Shown here: piece by piece, positions 53,372 to 62,559 of the stretch
Layout: the number at the start of each line of letters is the position of its first letter
How positions within the stretch are numbered: position 1 is the first letter of the stretch
Source: Serratia sp. PL17
GTDB lineage: Bacteria > Pseudomonadota > Gammaproteobacteria > Enterobacterales > Enterobacteriaceae
NCBI RefSeq assembly: GCF_017832355.1
Contig: NZ_JAFIBY010000007.1
Coordinates: 186,001 to 250,000 of the forward strand
Reading direction: 5' to 3'
Length of the DNA: 64,000 nt
The notes under the pieces: generated by a model
Told to the model about the DNA's origin: nothing
Database searches by the model: none
Seen by the model: only the letters and a program-made list of their open reading frames with translations
Translations under genes and position numbers: made by a program

Positions 53372-53374
53372 GGC

Positions 53375-53680
53375 CTACCCCTGCACATAGTAAAGATGGC
53401 TGCCAATACCCAGATTGGTTTTCGTCGGCAGTTCCGGTTCGTTATTGTCAACCATGACGACCAGCGCACCGGCGAACTCCAGATGTGCATGTTGCGCCAG
53501 TAGGTTCGCGCCAGGCACCAACGAAATACTGTTCACCAGCGCACCTCCAGCGCTATCCATAAGGTCGAGGATCCAGCCAGCTTCATCACGCCAGGTGAGC
53601 CGCATATTCATCTGTTGGCCGCCAAGCGTGATCCCGAATTGCTGATTATCAGGTGTCAGGGGAATTTCCTGAATATTCAT
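53375..53680 (-). CDS. Baseplate plug-like protein
   Basis: A 101-residue beta-rich protein (QQFGITLGGQQMNMRLTWRDEAGWILDLMD), like the plug domain protein of cyanophage Pam3 and related myophages, which closes the hub. Overlaps the upstream gene by four bases. Confidence 0.75.
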   Translation of the reverse strand: MNIQEIPLTPDNQQFGITLGGQQMNMRLTWRDEAGWILDLMDSAGGALVNSISLVPGANLLAQHAHLEFAGALVVMVDNNEPELPTKTNLGIGSHLYYVQG

Positions 53681-54282
53681 CCAAATCCTCCCAACACACC
53701 CAGAACGCCACGCTGCGCCTGGGAGAGCAAACTTTCATTAACCGGCTTGGCAGATTTCGTGCCGGAGTTCTGCACCGCTGACGTGCTGGCGCCATCGGCC
53801 ATATTGGATTTATCGGCTACCGAAACGCTATGGGTGCGGGAAATAATGACATTTCGTAGCGTGAGCGAACACATCAGTACGTTCTCACTGATTTTGTCGG
53901 TGGTGACATCCAGCGACTTGATCAGCATGTTCTGATACTGACGTTTTCCGGTGGTGACATCAAAAGGAATTCGGCTTTCCTGTAACGCCACCAACTGCTG
54001 ATAAACCTCACGCGGGCCGGTACCGAGAGACAGCCCACTATTTAGATTCAACATCTGCGTAGTGTCTACCCCATCCAGTAGCGAACCTCCACCAGCAAAG
54101 CCCAGTTCCATCGTCACTTCAGGAGGTCGCTTGTAGGCGTGGTCGCTGACCGGAGCGCCATCCTCGATCGGGTGCTCAGTGATTTCCAGCGTGTCGCTGT
54201 GCTTTTCTGAAATCGCAACACTGGGGACAATGGCGCCGATCTTCCGGGTCTGCTGTGAAAACAGAACGGAGAGAATATCCAT
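53677..54282 (-). CDS. Dit-like baseplate protein
   Basis: A 201-residue protein with the core IGAIVPSVAISEKHSDTLEI-EHPIEDG, the N-terminal Dit-like fold seen next to tape measure genes. It probably forms the ring joining the tube to the hub. It overlaps the tape measure stop by one base (TAATG). Confidence 0.78.
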   Translation of the reverse strand: MDILSVLFSQQTRKIGAIVPSVAISEKHSDTLEITEHPIEDGAPVSDHAYKRPPEVTMELGFAGGGSLLDGVDTTQMLNLNSGLSLGTGPREVYQQLVALQESRIPFDVTTGKRQYQNMLIKSLDVTTDKISENVLMCSLTLRNVIISRTHSVSVADKSNMADGASTSAVQNSGTKSAKPVNESLLSQAQRGVLGVLGGFG

Positions 54283-56288
54283 TATTGCGGCCTCGCATAG
54301 AGTTGCTGGGTAAGGCGGGAATTAACACCGGTTTGACGGTCAGCGACTTCCATCCCGGCGCGCGCTGGGTCACTTACGCCGTGAATATGGATGTTGGTTT
54401 CTTGCTGTACCGTCGCGCCGCCGGCACCCGGCATATTGCTGCGCACTTTCGGGATGTAGTTCCGCGTCTCCGCCGGCATCAGATCCATGCCGTGCTTTTG
54501 AACGTTGCCGATCCCCCAGTTGTAGGAAGCCAGCGTTTTATCCAAGTCGCCGCCGTTCATGCGCAGCAGCATGCCAAGATAGCGCGCCGCGGCCGCCGCC
54601 GACTTGGACGGGTCGAATACGTCGTCGCCGCGCAGTCCCATATCTCGGGCCGTTCCAGGCATAAACTGGAATAAGCCTTTCGCGCCGGCACCGGAAACAG
54701 CGAACTGATTACCGCCTGACTCCGTCAACGCGACGCTGCGCAGTAGGCCAGCCGGCAGGTTGTACAATGCCTCGAGCTGCGTCAATTTTGGTTGCAGCCA
54801 TCCCAGCAACGCGGCCCCCGCCTTGGTGGCCTGCGGCCGGCGCACCGACTGGCCGTGTTGCGCCGCCTCTCCCTGGCGCCATGGCAGCAGCTTGCGGCCC
54901 CATTCGTCCACCGTATCGCTGCCCGGCAAGTTGTTGAGGAGATTCGCGACAACGTTGTTTTTCAGCCAGGGGTATTTTTCCTCAAGCGGCTTGGCGACAT
55001 ACTCCTCTAGCGCCAGCGCCCCACCAATCACCCCTGCTCGGCCAATTCCTTTAAAGGCTTTGGACAGACCGCCGACGCTTTTTGTCACAGAGCTGATGGC
55101 GCCAATCATTTTTGCTGCCCAGCTTACCGCGATAAACCCAGCCAAGATTTCCAGAGCCGTTTTCCATCCACCCACGGCATCTTTGAGATCGAGCAGTTTG
55201 TCACGCAGCCAGATTATCGCCGCTTTCGCCTGGGTAATTGCTGGCTCCCACGCTTTCCAGTCAATCAGGCTCTTGCCGCCCTCTTTCCACGTCTGATAAT
55301 CGTCCCAGAGCAAGCCCATGGCGACCACCAAAGCGGTGATCATGCCGATAGGCGACATCAGGAACGCGCTATTTAACATGCGCCAGGCCACCAGTAACGC
55401 ACCAAAGGTTCCCAATAGTTTTTTAGACTCGGTATCAAGCCCTTTCCACCACTCGATCACCTTGTCGATTGCCTGATAGCCGCGGTAGAGCATTCGCCCA
55501 AATACTTCCGCCAGCCAGAGAACCCCCTTCACCGTTTTGGTGATGAAGCCCTCTATCTTGGGGAAGTTGTCCATGATGCGCTTGCGTAGCGAGTCCAGCG
55601 AGCCGCTAAGCCCTCCGGCGAGGTCAGAGCCTATCTTGTCCTTTGCCATGCCCAGCAAAGCCGTCAGGCTGCGCATGGATGTCATAAATTTATTGGATTG
55701 TGCGGCTGCCTTGTCCGAGTCCAGACCAACAGCTTTCAGCATGCCCTGATAATCTGCCGTAAATCCGGAAATCCCCCGGCGCATTGCGAGCAGCGTGTTT
55801 TCATCAATGCCCAGCATCTGCGCATACTGATTGGCACGGTACTGCGGCATGCTGCGCAGTTTGTCGCCTACACCGGTAAAGATGGCAGCGGTGTCGCGCA
55901 TCTGCCCGTTCGCGCCGCGCGTCTGCACGCCCAGGCGGTTCAGGAATCCTTCGGCCCCTGGGTTATTACGTATGAAGCGTGCAAGGCTTTCCAATGAGCC
56001 CTGCGCCGCGGCAGCATCGGAACCGGTTTGTGAAGCGGCGTAACCCAGCGCGCGGATGCCTGCTACGGATGCACCAGTGCGCTGTGATGCCCAATACAGT
56101 TTGTCGGACGCCTGGGCGACCTTCGTAGTAAAGGCAATGACTGACAGCGCGGCTCCTTCTACCGCCACACCCATTTTGAGCACGTTCGCCGTAACGCCAG
56201 CGACGACGGCAGAAAATTTCCGCTCGCCGGCAGAGTCGATTTCGAAGCCCAGCGAGATCAGAAAGTCCTTGATGGTTTCAGCGTTCAT
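54282..56288 (-). CDS. Tape measure protein with lytic transglycosylase domain
   Basis: A 668-residue protein. Residues 1-370: helical tape measure part (RTGASVAGIRALGYAASQTG) with membrane-like segments near 315-335. Residues about 505-620: an SLT-type lytic transglycosylase with the catalytic Glu in VALTESGGNQF, GLFQFMPGTARDMG and LASYNWGIGNV. The domain can open peptidoglycan during DNA entry. At 668 residues it predicts a shortish tail. Its start overlaps the frameshifted chaperone extension by 11 bases. Confidence 0.92.
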   Translation of the reverse strand: MNAETIKDFLISLGFEIDSAGERKFSAVVAGVTANVLKMGVAVEGAALSVIAFTTKVAQASDKLYWASQRTGASVAGIRALGYAASQTGSDAAAAQGSLESLARFIRNNPGAEGFLNRLGVQTRGANGQMRDTAAIFTGVGDKLRSMPQYRANQYAQMLGIDENTLLAMRRGISGFTADYQGMLKAVGLDSDKAAAQSNKFMTSMRSLTALLGMAKDKIGSDLAGGLSGSLDSLRKRIMDNFPKIEGFITKTVKGVLWLAEVFGRMLYRGYQAIDKVIEWWKGLDTESKKLLGTFGALLVAWRMLNSAFLMSPIGMITALVVAMGLLWDDYQTWKEGGKSLIDWKAWEPAITQAKAAIIWLRDKLLDLKDAVGGWKTALEILAGFIAVSWAAKMIGAISSVTKSVGGLSKAFKGIGRAGVIGGALALEEYVAKPLEEKYPWLKNNVVANLLNNLPGSDTVDEWGRKLLPWRQGEAAQHGQSVRRPQATKAGAALLGWLQPKLTQLEALYNLPAGLLRSVALTESGGNQFAVSGAGAKGLFQFMPGTARDMGLRGDDVFDPSKSAAAAARYLGMLLRMNGGDLDKTLASYNWGIGNVQKHGMDLMPAETRNYIPKVRSNMPGAGGATVQQETNIHIHGVSDPARAGMEVADRQTGVNSRLTQQLYARPQ

Positions 56289-56523
56289 TGTCCTGTCTCC
56301 ACTTCTCTATCTTCGCTTCGTTATCGGCTTTCAGGTCCAGATAATCATTCATCAGTGCAATGTCGTAGAGGTCAATGCGCCCGTCCTTGAGCGCCTCAAA
56401 ATTGCACATACCCGCATCTACAGGCCGCATGATGTAATCCTCACCGCCCGGCAGAACGTCCAGCGTTATTCCTCCGTGTGGTCGTCCTTCTCGCTGCCTT
56501 GGAGTTCTTGCAAAAAATTTCCC
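56278..56523 (-). CDS. Tail chaperone GT-type extension made by -1 frameshift
   Basis: In the -1 frame relative to the chaperone gene, reading is open from the slippery site to TGA at 56280-56278, with no stop. It gives about 80 residues including GGEDYIMRPVDAGMCNFEAL and LYDIALMNDYLDLKADNEAK, the small protein (DUF6889-like) seen between chaperone and tape measure in related phages. It has no good start codon at the right place, which supports expression as a fusion. Coordinates mark the extension only. Confidence 0.75.
   Translation of the reverse strand, partial: GKFFARTPRQREGRPHGGITLDVLPGGEDYIMRPVDAGMCNFEALKDGRIDLYDIALMNDYLDLKADNEAKIEKWRQDNER
56464..56523 (-). promoter_or_regulatory. Programmed -1 frameshift site
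   Basis: GGGAAAT at 56523-56517 is read G-GGA-AAT in the chaperone frame (codons 115 and 116), the X-XXY-YYZ heptamer type used by lambda G (GGGAAAG). A second overlapping heptamer A-AAT-TTT lies at 56520-56514. The zero-frame stop is about 48 bases downstream. Confidence 0.75.
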
Positions 56524-56864
56524 AGCGAGTCCCCAACCACCTTGCCGACAATCTGCAGCATGGTCATCAGATCGATGTCATCAAACATCAGCTGGCCGCC
56601 GGTGAATACGGCGTTAAAGTTTTTTCCGTTCTTCCGCGACACCACCGCAAGGCATGGGTGGATGATGGCGTTGCAGTCTTCCTCCTTTAGGTCGGCAATA
56701 GACTGAGCGATGATCGGAAGCGCTGATTCAATAGTGATTTTCCCACCCTTCAGTTCGCCCAGAATCCCCGCCAGCACCGGCAGCAGTTTGCGAGAGACTT
56801 TCAACTGGTCGAATACGCCCAGCTTCACCGCGCTGTACTTCTCACCCTTAATTTCAAATTCCAT
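56466..56864 (-). CDS. Tail assembly chaperone
   Basis: A 132-residue protein (FEIKGEKYSAVKLGVFDQLKVSRKL) in the lambda gpG position, between tail tube and tape measure. It should coat the tape measure during tail assembly and not remain in the virion. The C-terminal codons hold the slippery sequence described separately. Confidence 0.82.
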   Translation of the reverse strand: MEFEIKGEKYSAVKLGVFDQLKVSRKLLPVLAGILGELKGGKITIESALPIIAQSIADLKEEDCNAIIHPCLAVVSRKNGKNFNAVFTGGQLMFDDIDLMTMLQIVGKVVGDSLGNFLQELQGSEKDDHTEE

Positions 56865-56874
56865 GTATTACCCC

Positions 56875-57315
56875 TTAAAACGTGCCGAGCAGTTGGTCAA
56901 TCTTGCCGCAGTCGAATACCCAGGCGACGGTGTTACCGTCTTTGGCGTTCGTGTGATCTGGTTGTTTCTGGAAAGCCACGCTCCGCGCGGTGGTGACGTC
57001 ATTACTGGATTTGTTACGTACCACGATGACGTTGTTTCCCCATGTCGCAGAGGAAAGAGACTGGGCGTTGTACATCACCGATAATTTGGCGTGCACCGGG
57101 CTGGTTTTCAGCAGACTGACAGTAATCGTGCCGGATTTGCTCGCATGAAGGCTGTGCATCACCTCACCGTCAGCACCGGTCACCATGGTGTTCTTGTTTT
57201 CCGACATGGTGATGGTGATCCCCTCGTCGGAAGTCGCCGCGCCGTTGCCGAGGTCAATTGAACCGCCGACGCCGGTGATATTGGCCGATACGTCCAAAAA
57301 ACTATACGTTGACAT
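56875..57315 (-). CDS. Tail tube protein (DUF3277)
   Basis: A 146-residue structural protein (STYSFLDVSANITGVGGSIDLG; RSVAFQKQPDHTNAKDGNTVAW) of the DUF3277 family, the tail tube of this phage group. It directly follows the sheath gene by 11 bases, the usual sheath-tube order. Confidence 0.87.
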   Translation of the reverse strand: MSTYSFLDVSANITGVGGSIDLGNGAATSDEGITITMSENKNTMVTGADGEVMHSLHASKSGTITVSLLKTSPVHAKLSVMYNAQSLSSATWGNNVIVVRNKSSNDVTTARSVAFQKQPDHTNAKDGNTVAWVFDCGKIDQLLGTF

Positions 57316-57326
57316 TTACCGGCTCC

Positions 57327-58805
57327 TTAGCGGTTAACGTTGATGATGACGTCGCCAAAATGCACAGCGCCGGCCAGTTTGATCGCAACCTGCATTACCG
57401 GTGCTTTACGTGCCTCACGCTCTGCCTGTGCCTGCTGGGCAATCGGTGGTGCATAGGTGTAATACCCCTTGGTCAGCGTGTCGCCATTGCTCAACGCGCC
57501 GAAACTGTCACCACCCCAGACACCCGGAGCAATCAAACCGTTATCCGCACCCTGCGCCAGTGATGCCTCGACGTTGGTCAGTAGATCGGTGATACCTTCA
57601 TCGGTCTGCGGGACTTTCGTCGCACTGGTGTAAAGACGGTTGTAGTAGTTGGTCTGGACGTAGTTCTGCAGCCAGTCCAAGCCGTGGCGTTCGTCGAAGA
57701 AATCGGCGTTGCACATCACCCCTTCCTGCAAAATGGCTGTGTCGTTGTCGTAATTGACAAACACGTTGCAGTTTTTCGCCTGTAGCGTCAGCGCCTGGGT
57801 TTGAGTCAGCGTTTCAGCAACAATCCCCGGCTCTTGCTTAAACTTGATAGTGATTGTTGTGCGCCAGCCGGCAAAGTTGACAGTAAAGGCACGGCCCAGA
57901 ATCGACACGGCGGCGTAAGGACTATGGCTGGAGTACTGCACACAGGTAGTGCCAAGGAACGCCGCTTTCAGGCGGCTGGCAATGTCCGTGTTGTTGTCTG
58001 CATCCAGCACGGCGGTGTTCTGCGTGGTGTGGGCGTAGATGCGCGAAACGCTGTCGGACTGGATCTGCTCAGCAACAGCCAACACCTGGTCATCAGTGAT
58101 CGTATCGGCGATAAACAGACCGTACCACTTCGATGAGAAGTCGATAAATTTCGCGACGCACTCCTCAATAGTTTCCGCCGGCTGCCGGGCGATAGCTTTC
58201 GCTCCGGTGCCCTCAAGGATCCCCATCAGCACAGAAATATCGGTGCCCGTGGCGTTAGGTGTCGCATAGCTAACCGCGGACGCCTCGCCTGTGGTTTTCG
58301 ATGTCACCACAAAGCGCGCGTTGTTCGCATCCCAGACGACGGTCGCCGTGGTCAGCTTTTCCGCCACGCGGGCAGCGACGCCGTTCAGATTTGTTTCTGC
58401 CGACAGGTCCACGCCGGAAACCGTTTTAACCGTGCCATCGACGCTGATTTTCATCGCGCCATCTGTTACGGCTGTAAAGTTGGTCATTGCCTGCTGCGCC
58501 GTGTTCAGGATTGCCCCACGCAGCACCGCAGCGGTGTCCTCTTTCACCCAGCGGCCGACATACAGGTCGATCGGTTGTGGCCGCTGCCAGTAGTAGACCT
58601 GCGCAGCCATTGCCTCCGGTGCCTGAATACCGAAGTCAGATTGCACACCAGCAATGCCGGAATAGGCGCGCATCCGCTCGCTGGCGTCGATCACAACTGA
58701 AGAGCCGATAATCAACAGCGAACCAAAGTTTCGAGCCTGCGCCGCGCGCAAGGCCATATTTACCGTGACGCCGACGACGTTACGGACAGGTAATCCCTGT
58801 GCCAT
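57327..58805 (-). CDS. Contractile tail sheath protein (DUF3383)
   Basis: A 492-residue sheath protein. N-terminal [20 protein letters not shown], middle [21 protein letters not shown]-terminal [14 protein letters not shown]. It marks the phage as a myovirus. It begins three bases after the neck terminator gene. Its first residues resemble those of the tailspike at 44353-46779. Confidence 0.9.
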   Translation of the reverse strand: MAQGLPVRNVVGVTVNMALRAAQARNFGSLLIIGSSVVIDASERMRAYSGIAGVQSDFGIQAPEAMAAQVYYWQRPQPIDLYVGRWVKEDTAAVLRGAILNTAQQAMTNFTAVTDGAMKISVDGTVKTVSGVDLSAETNLNGVAARVAEKLTTATVVWDANNARFVVTSKTTGEASAVSYATPNATGTDISVLMGILEGTGAKAIARQPAETIEECVAKFIDFSSKWYGLFIADTITDDQVLAVAEQIQSDSVSRIYAHTTQNTAVLDADNNTDIASRLKAAFLGTTCVQYSSHSPYAAVSILGRAFTVNFAGWRTTITIKFKQEPGIVAETLTQTQALTLQAKNCNVFVNYDNDTAILQEGVMCNADFFDERHGLDWLQNYVQTNYYNRLYTSATKVPQTDEGITDLLTNVEASLAQGADNGLIAPGVWGGDSFGALSNGDTLTKGYYTYAPPIAQQAQAEREARKAPVMQVAIKLAGAVHFGDVIINVNR

Positions 58806-58808
58806 AAA

Positions 58809-59351
58809 TTATTCTCCGAAGAATTTAACAGATGCATCCACCAGCGACTTGATGTCGTATTCGCGGATCACTTTGCGGCGCAGGCGCACGGCGATGTCAT
58901 ACCGTCGCACCCACTGGTTATTGATGAGTTCTGGAAGGTTTAATATCCGACCGCAATCCAACAGGGTCAGACCGATTTTTTGCAGTTCGTCGTTGTTCTG
59001 CGAGACAAACAGCCCATTACGGAATTGAGTCGCGACAGACATCCCCTGCGGGCCATAGAAGCAACATAGAGTTTCGATAGTTTCATGCGACCACTGCTCG
59101 GCACTTTCATCTCCCTGAACATGTGCCGGATACATATCATCAGGCAGACTGGTAATGCCGAACGCACACCAGGTGGTTCCGTTTTTCGGTATCTGGATTT
59201 GTGGGTCAGTCCAGCGGGGATAGACGACGTTTTTATCCAGCCCAGTCACTCCACGGATCCAGCGACTAAGTAGTCGCTCCAGTTCCTCGTCGTAGGCAGG
59301 GCCGTTACCAGTCGGAGTGAGATATCCGGGTGTTGTGCTGTCGTTACTCAC
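58809..59351 (-). CDS. Neck/tail terminator protein (gp12-like)
   Basis: A 180-residue protein (YDEELERLLSRWIRGVTGLD; TIETLCCFYGPQGMSVATQF; QWVRRYDIAVRLRRKVIREYDI) of the phage neck terminator family. It caps the tail tube and sheath at the neck. Contiguous with the genes on both sides. Confidence 0.82.
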   Translation of the reverse strand: MSNDSTTPGYLTPTGNGPAYDEELERLLSRWIRGVTGLDKNVVYPRWTDPQIQIPKNGTTWCAFGITSLPDDMYPAHVQGDESAEQWSHETIETLCCFYGPQGMSVATQFRNGLFVSQNNDELQKIGLTLLDCGRILNLPELINNQWVRRYDIAVRLRRKVIREYDIKSLVDASVKFFGE

Positions 59352-59744
59352 TTAGCCCCCTTCCTGCCCCACCAGCTCACAGTGGGCCTGAACAAAACCG
59401 GCGCCATAGCGGGTGTACGGATCGACAAACGTTACCCGATACAGTCCGCCGTTATAAACGACAAGGTCGGCATCAAGATTTGGGCCATCAGCGGCGCTCT
59501 TGCGGCCCTGAGTGAGCCTGAATTGCGTCACGATAAGAATGGCACCGTTAATGTTCTGGCCGGCAGCCATACGCCTTGCTTCCAGAGAGCGATCGACAGT
59601 TACTACGCCGGTGAACGGGATTTCCTGAGGGGTGTTGATCGGAAAGTTGTCATCGTCCGTCGTCTGTATCTGCCGACGGCAAACCAGAGAGAAATCGACA
59701 AAATCCGGGTCGAGCAGCACCTCGGTCACATCGAGAAGCGGCAT
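59352..59744 (-). CDS. Neck or head-closure protein, function by position
   Basis: A 130-residue beta-rich protein (FVDFSLVCRRQIQTTDDDNF, LDADLVVYNGGLYRVTFVDP) between the connector genes and the tail terminator. The place fits a head stopper/closure protein. I do not recognise the family with certainty. It overlaps the upstream gene by one base. Confidence 0.65.
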   Translation of the reverse strand: MPLLDVTEVLLDPDFVDFSLVCRRQIQTTDDDNFPINTPQEIPFTGVVTVDRSLEARRMAAGQNINGAILIVTQFRLTQGRKSAADGPNLDADLVVYNGGLYRVTFVDPYTRYGAGFVQAHCELVGQEGG

Positions 59745-60250
59745 TACTTACTCCTTACCACGTAGGTGATTGAGCGCAATAGGTAGCCGTGGGCATAGAG
59801 TGGCTTATCGCCGGGAAGGCCTTGAGCGCGGCGGTTGGCCTTCGTCGCATCCGATAGCGGATGAAGTCGATCACCAGAGCCGATAACAGCCTTGGCGCCA
59901 TCACGCGCAATCTGTCCAGCGCTTTCAAGTTCTCGCTGCGCCGCCTCCGCTTTACCGTTCAGAGCAGCCACGGCCGCCGCCTTCAGGTGTTCAGTGGTTC
60001 GCTGCTTGGTGTCCTCGATACCCATATCCAAAAACGGCCGTGGCGGCAGCGTGACGGTCTGGCCGCCAAGCTGCACCGTGGCGCCAGTAGACTGTAGATA
60101 CCCGATCTCCGCGTTGTTCAGGGCTTCCCCGTCCTCACGCGTCGCGTTGGCCTCTGGTATGCCCACCAGCACATCCATTTTTGAAAGTGAGCGCAGGGAG
60201 GACAAAACTGATTCGGCATTATCCTTCCTGACCTTGAGCCCGCTTTTCAT
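59744..60250 (-). CDS. Tail completion/neck protein (HK97 gp10-like)
   Basis: A 168-residue protein (MDVLVGIPEAN; GQTVTLPPRPFLDMGIED; PLYAHGYLLRSITYVV), in the layout of HK97 gp10 and virion morphogenesis proteins. The ATG at 60250 overlaps the upstream stop as ATGA, so the 13-residue longer frame is not used. Confidence 0.75.
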   Translation of the reverse strand: MKSGLKVRKDNAESVLSSLRSLSKMDVLVGIPEANATREDGEALNNAEIGYLQSTGATVQLGGQTVTLPPRPFLDMGIEDTKQRTTEHLKAAAVAALNGKAEAAQRELESAGQIARDGAKAVIGSGDRLHPLSDATKANRRAQGLPGDKPLYAHGYLLRSITYVVRSK

Positions 60251-60657
60251 AGCAACTGCCTCCCACCCGCTCCGAACATCGACCACCACCAGAAGAATTC
60301 ACGGCCATAACCGGTGTTATTCCAGAAGCCGGCATCCGGGTTAATCACCCCAGACACGTCATAGCTGACGCTGACCTTATCGACCGATTTGGATGTCGCC
60401 ACGCCAGCAGAGCCGTTGCTGTTGACCATGCCGAGAGAAGCCCCAGCCAGTGCGCGCCCGCGCAGCTCAGTGTAATGCGCTGTAAAAAGCTCAGCGAGAT
60501 ACACGAACTGATCACTCAGCACGTCCTGATTGAGGATGATGTCGGCCTGGCCAAGGTAGAAATTTACTGCGGCGTCGGGATAGCGGGTTTTGTCAGCAAA
60601 CTCGGGGAAGTCTTCGCGAAATTTATCATTTGTTGGCAGCAGGCTGTTTTTTGGCAT
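60247..60657 (-). CDS. Head-tail adaptor protein (DUF4054)
   Basis: A 136-residue protein (FREDFPEFADKTRYPDAAVNFYLGQAD; YLAELFTAHYTELRGRALAG) of the DUF4054 family, comparable to gp6/gp15-type connector rings. The ATG at 60657 has AGGGG upstream and overlaps the 3' end of the previous gene by 32 bases; the longer frame is not used. Confidence 0.85.
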   Translation of the reverse strand: MPKNSLLPTNDKFREDFPEFADKTRYPDAAVNFYLGQADIILNQDVLSDQFVYLAELFTAHYTELRGRALAGASLGMVNSNGSAGVATSKSVDKVSVSYDVSGVINPDAGFWNNTGYGREFFWWWSMFGAGGRQLL

Positions 60658-61045
60658 TCTCGGCCCCTTTTTCACCGTCAGGCTCTTTAACGGGTTCCTT
60701 TTCTGCCAGCAGATTCTGCAGGTCGGCGATAGTGGCCAGGTGCTCGTCAATGGTCTGATCGCACGCATTACGCTGTTCGGTCAGCTCAGCAACCTTGTCT
60801 TTTTCCAACGCCAGCAGCTTCTGCAGGTCGGTTACTTCACCTTCCAGCGAGGCAACACGCAAAGATAAATCGACAGATTGCTGCTCTTGTTCCAGATCTG
60901 ATTCATTCAGAGGTGCTACGTAAGCGCTGAATGCCCAGTGCTCTTTGACCTTCGCCGGGAAACCATCATGGATCCCTGGTGATAATTCAAATTTTGTGCC
61001 GTCGGCAAAGCTGAGTGAAGCGGCTGCAGATACGATGTATTTCAT
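60626..61045 (-). CDS. STY1053-like phage protein
   Basis: A 139-residue protein. N-terminal KYIVSAAASLSFADGTKFEL-PGIHDGFP resembles a small phage family known as STY1053. The C-terminal half is a heptad-like coiled coil (SLEGEVTDLQKLLALEKDKV) followed by a Lys/Glu-rich tail. Function unknown. The ATG at 61045 follows GGAG at good spacing, so the longer frame to 61081 is not used. It lies between the capsid gene and the connector. Confidence 0.72.
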   Translation of the reverse strand: MKYIVSAAASLSFADGTKFELSPGIHDGFPAKVKEHWAFSAYVAPLNESDLEQEQQSVDLSLRVASLEGEVTDLQKLLALEKDKVAELTEQRNACDQTIDEHLATIADLQNLLAEKEPVKEPDGEKGAENAKKQPAANK

Positions 61046-61087
61046 TTTGTTACTCCATGAGTTGGCGGGTTTCCCCGCCATCGGTTA

Positions 61088-62035
61088 TCAGGCTGCCGGA
61101 ACATCCAGATAAGAAATCGTATTGGAATACGGGGTTTCCACCTGGCCCAATTTGCCGTAGTACACGGTGAGCTGCTGCATACCGCGATACTCCAGCGGAG
61201 TGCTCAGCAGTGGCACCATAGGGAAGCGCACAAACTTTTCGTCCTGGGTATAAGCGACGATACGATGCGCGCCACCAGCACCGCGTTTAGAAGCCCACTT
61301 CATGGAGACGATTTCCAACGATTCGCCGTTCTCCTGGAATGCAATGGTGTTGATCTTCACGTATTCCAGAACAGAGATGTTACCGGCAGAAGAAACCTTC
61401 TTGCTGGCCAACAGGCCGAACAACTCAGGTGCCAAACCGATTTTTGCCGGGCAAACGGCATAACCAGAGCGCACCCAAGCATCAATCAGCACCAGGTTAA
61501 TATCCTGAACGATCACATCAGGGTCAGTGGTTGCAGTCCAGGCGGCAGCAGCAGCGGTGGGAGTTACAGTTGGCAGGTTAAGCAATCCAGGAACACCCAG
61601 CTCACTATCTCCGATGTACACTTGCTCATCAGTGTCCATGTTCCACTTCATTCGCATGCCTTCATACTTTTGCACGTCGATCGGACGTCCCATTTTCTGA
61701 GCAGAGGCCAATTCTAAAACTGTCCAACCTACTTCCTGTGCCCACGGGGTCAGGTTGTTACGAGTCGGTTGGATATCTAGGTCGATACCAGGAATTGCAG
61801 TCGCTTTCTTACCCATCCAGTTTTTGCCGTGTGGGTTCGGGCCGCCAACGCTGGCGAAGTCTGAGTTGGTAAAGGAAGACACTTCATCTGCGATAGAAAT
61901 GTCGCTACGCAGTGGCATGTCGCGCGTCCACTTTTGGGACGTCAGCGGCATGTTCAGCGTTTGATCCATGCGCTCCAGTTCACCGACGAGGAAAGCGCCG
62001 GAGGAGTCAATGGTGGCTCGGTCTACAGTAAACAT
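61088..62035 (-). CDS. Major capsid protein (DUF2184)
   Basis: A 315-residue protein (LNMPLTSQKWTRDMPLRSDI; GMRMKWNMDTDEQVYIGDSE; TPLEYRGMQQLTVYYGKLGQ) of the DUF2184 family with the HK97-type shell fold. It lies between the decoration protein and head-tail connector genes. Confidence 0.9.
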   Translation of the reverse strand: MFTVDRATIDSSGAFLVGELERMDQTLNMPLTSQKWTRDMPLRSDISIADEVSSFTNSDFASVGGPNPHGKNWMGKKATAIPGIDLDIQPTRNNLTPWAQEVGWTVLELASAQKMGRPIDVQKYEGMRMKWNMDTDEQVYIGDSELGVPGLLNLPTVTPTAAAAAWTATTDPDVIVQDINLVLIDAWVRSGYAVCPAKIGLAPELFGLLASKKVSSAGNISVLEYVKINTIAFQENGESLEIVSMKWASKRGAGGAHRIVAYTQDEKFVRFPMVPLLSTPLEYRGMQQLTVYYGKLGQVETPYSNTISYLDVPAA

Positions 62036-62045
62036 TCAGAATTCC

Positions 62046-62549
62046 TTAGATGTTATAGGCGATTTCAACACGGCCATCGGCTTCACCTGGGCCCATTAAC
62101 TCAGCATTTGGCAACTGAGGTGTGTTCTCGGCAGTGGCGTCTGGTGTCAGCACAAACGTCCCTACAGGGCTTCCCGTAGTGCCAGCAGCAACACGGACAT
62201 AAATCGGGTCACCTTTCTTGGCGCTTGGCGCGGTACCAGCAGTGACTTTCACGCAGATGTAGCCGCGTTTCAGGTTGTCGCCCACCTGGTTAACATTAAC
62301 GCCCAAATAAGCCAGGTCGGCATAAGAGGTAATCGGGTACGGACGAACCAGAATCCCTTTCACCTTGTCGATGGTGTCGCCAGAGGCCAACGGGACGAAT
62401 TTGTCACCAACGTATTTTCCCGCCAGCCCGTAGGAAGCAAATTGCTTCTGGTAGTCCAGGGTTACCGGTTCAACGGTGGCGTCGCGGGGACGAGTGATAG
62501 CGCCGGCAATACCCATAGGCATCCGGTACAGATATGCATTTCCTGCCAT
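62046..62549 (-). CDS. Head decoration/structural protein
   Basis: A 167-residue beta-rich protein (YLYRMPMGIAGAITRPRDAT; KGILVRPYPITSY; GDPIYVRVAAGTTGSP) typical of the cement proteins located between protease/scaffold and capsid genes. Function by position and family look. Confidence 0.78.
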   Translation of the reverse strand: MAGNAYLYRMPMGIAGAITRPRDATVEPVTLDYQKQFASYGLAGKYVGDKFVPLASGDTIDKVKGILVRPYPITSYADLAYLGVNVNQVGDNLKRGYICVKVTAGTAPSAKKGDPIYVRVAAGTTGSPVGTFVLTPDATAENTPQLPNAELMGPGEADGRVEIAYNI

Positions 62550-62559
62550 GTTGATTACC

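Noticed and set aside
56466..56490. Independent start for the small protein after the tail chaperone
   Set aside because: The GGAGG there is followed by no ATG, GTG or TTG at usable spacing in the right frame; the first ATG would remove a conserved part. Frameshift fits better.
60658..60768. Longer N-terminus for the DUF4054 gene
   Set aside because: The added 37 residues lie wholly within the upstream gene and are unlike the family; the ATG at 60657 has a ribosome site.
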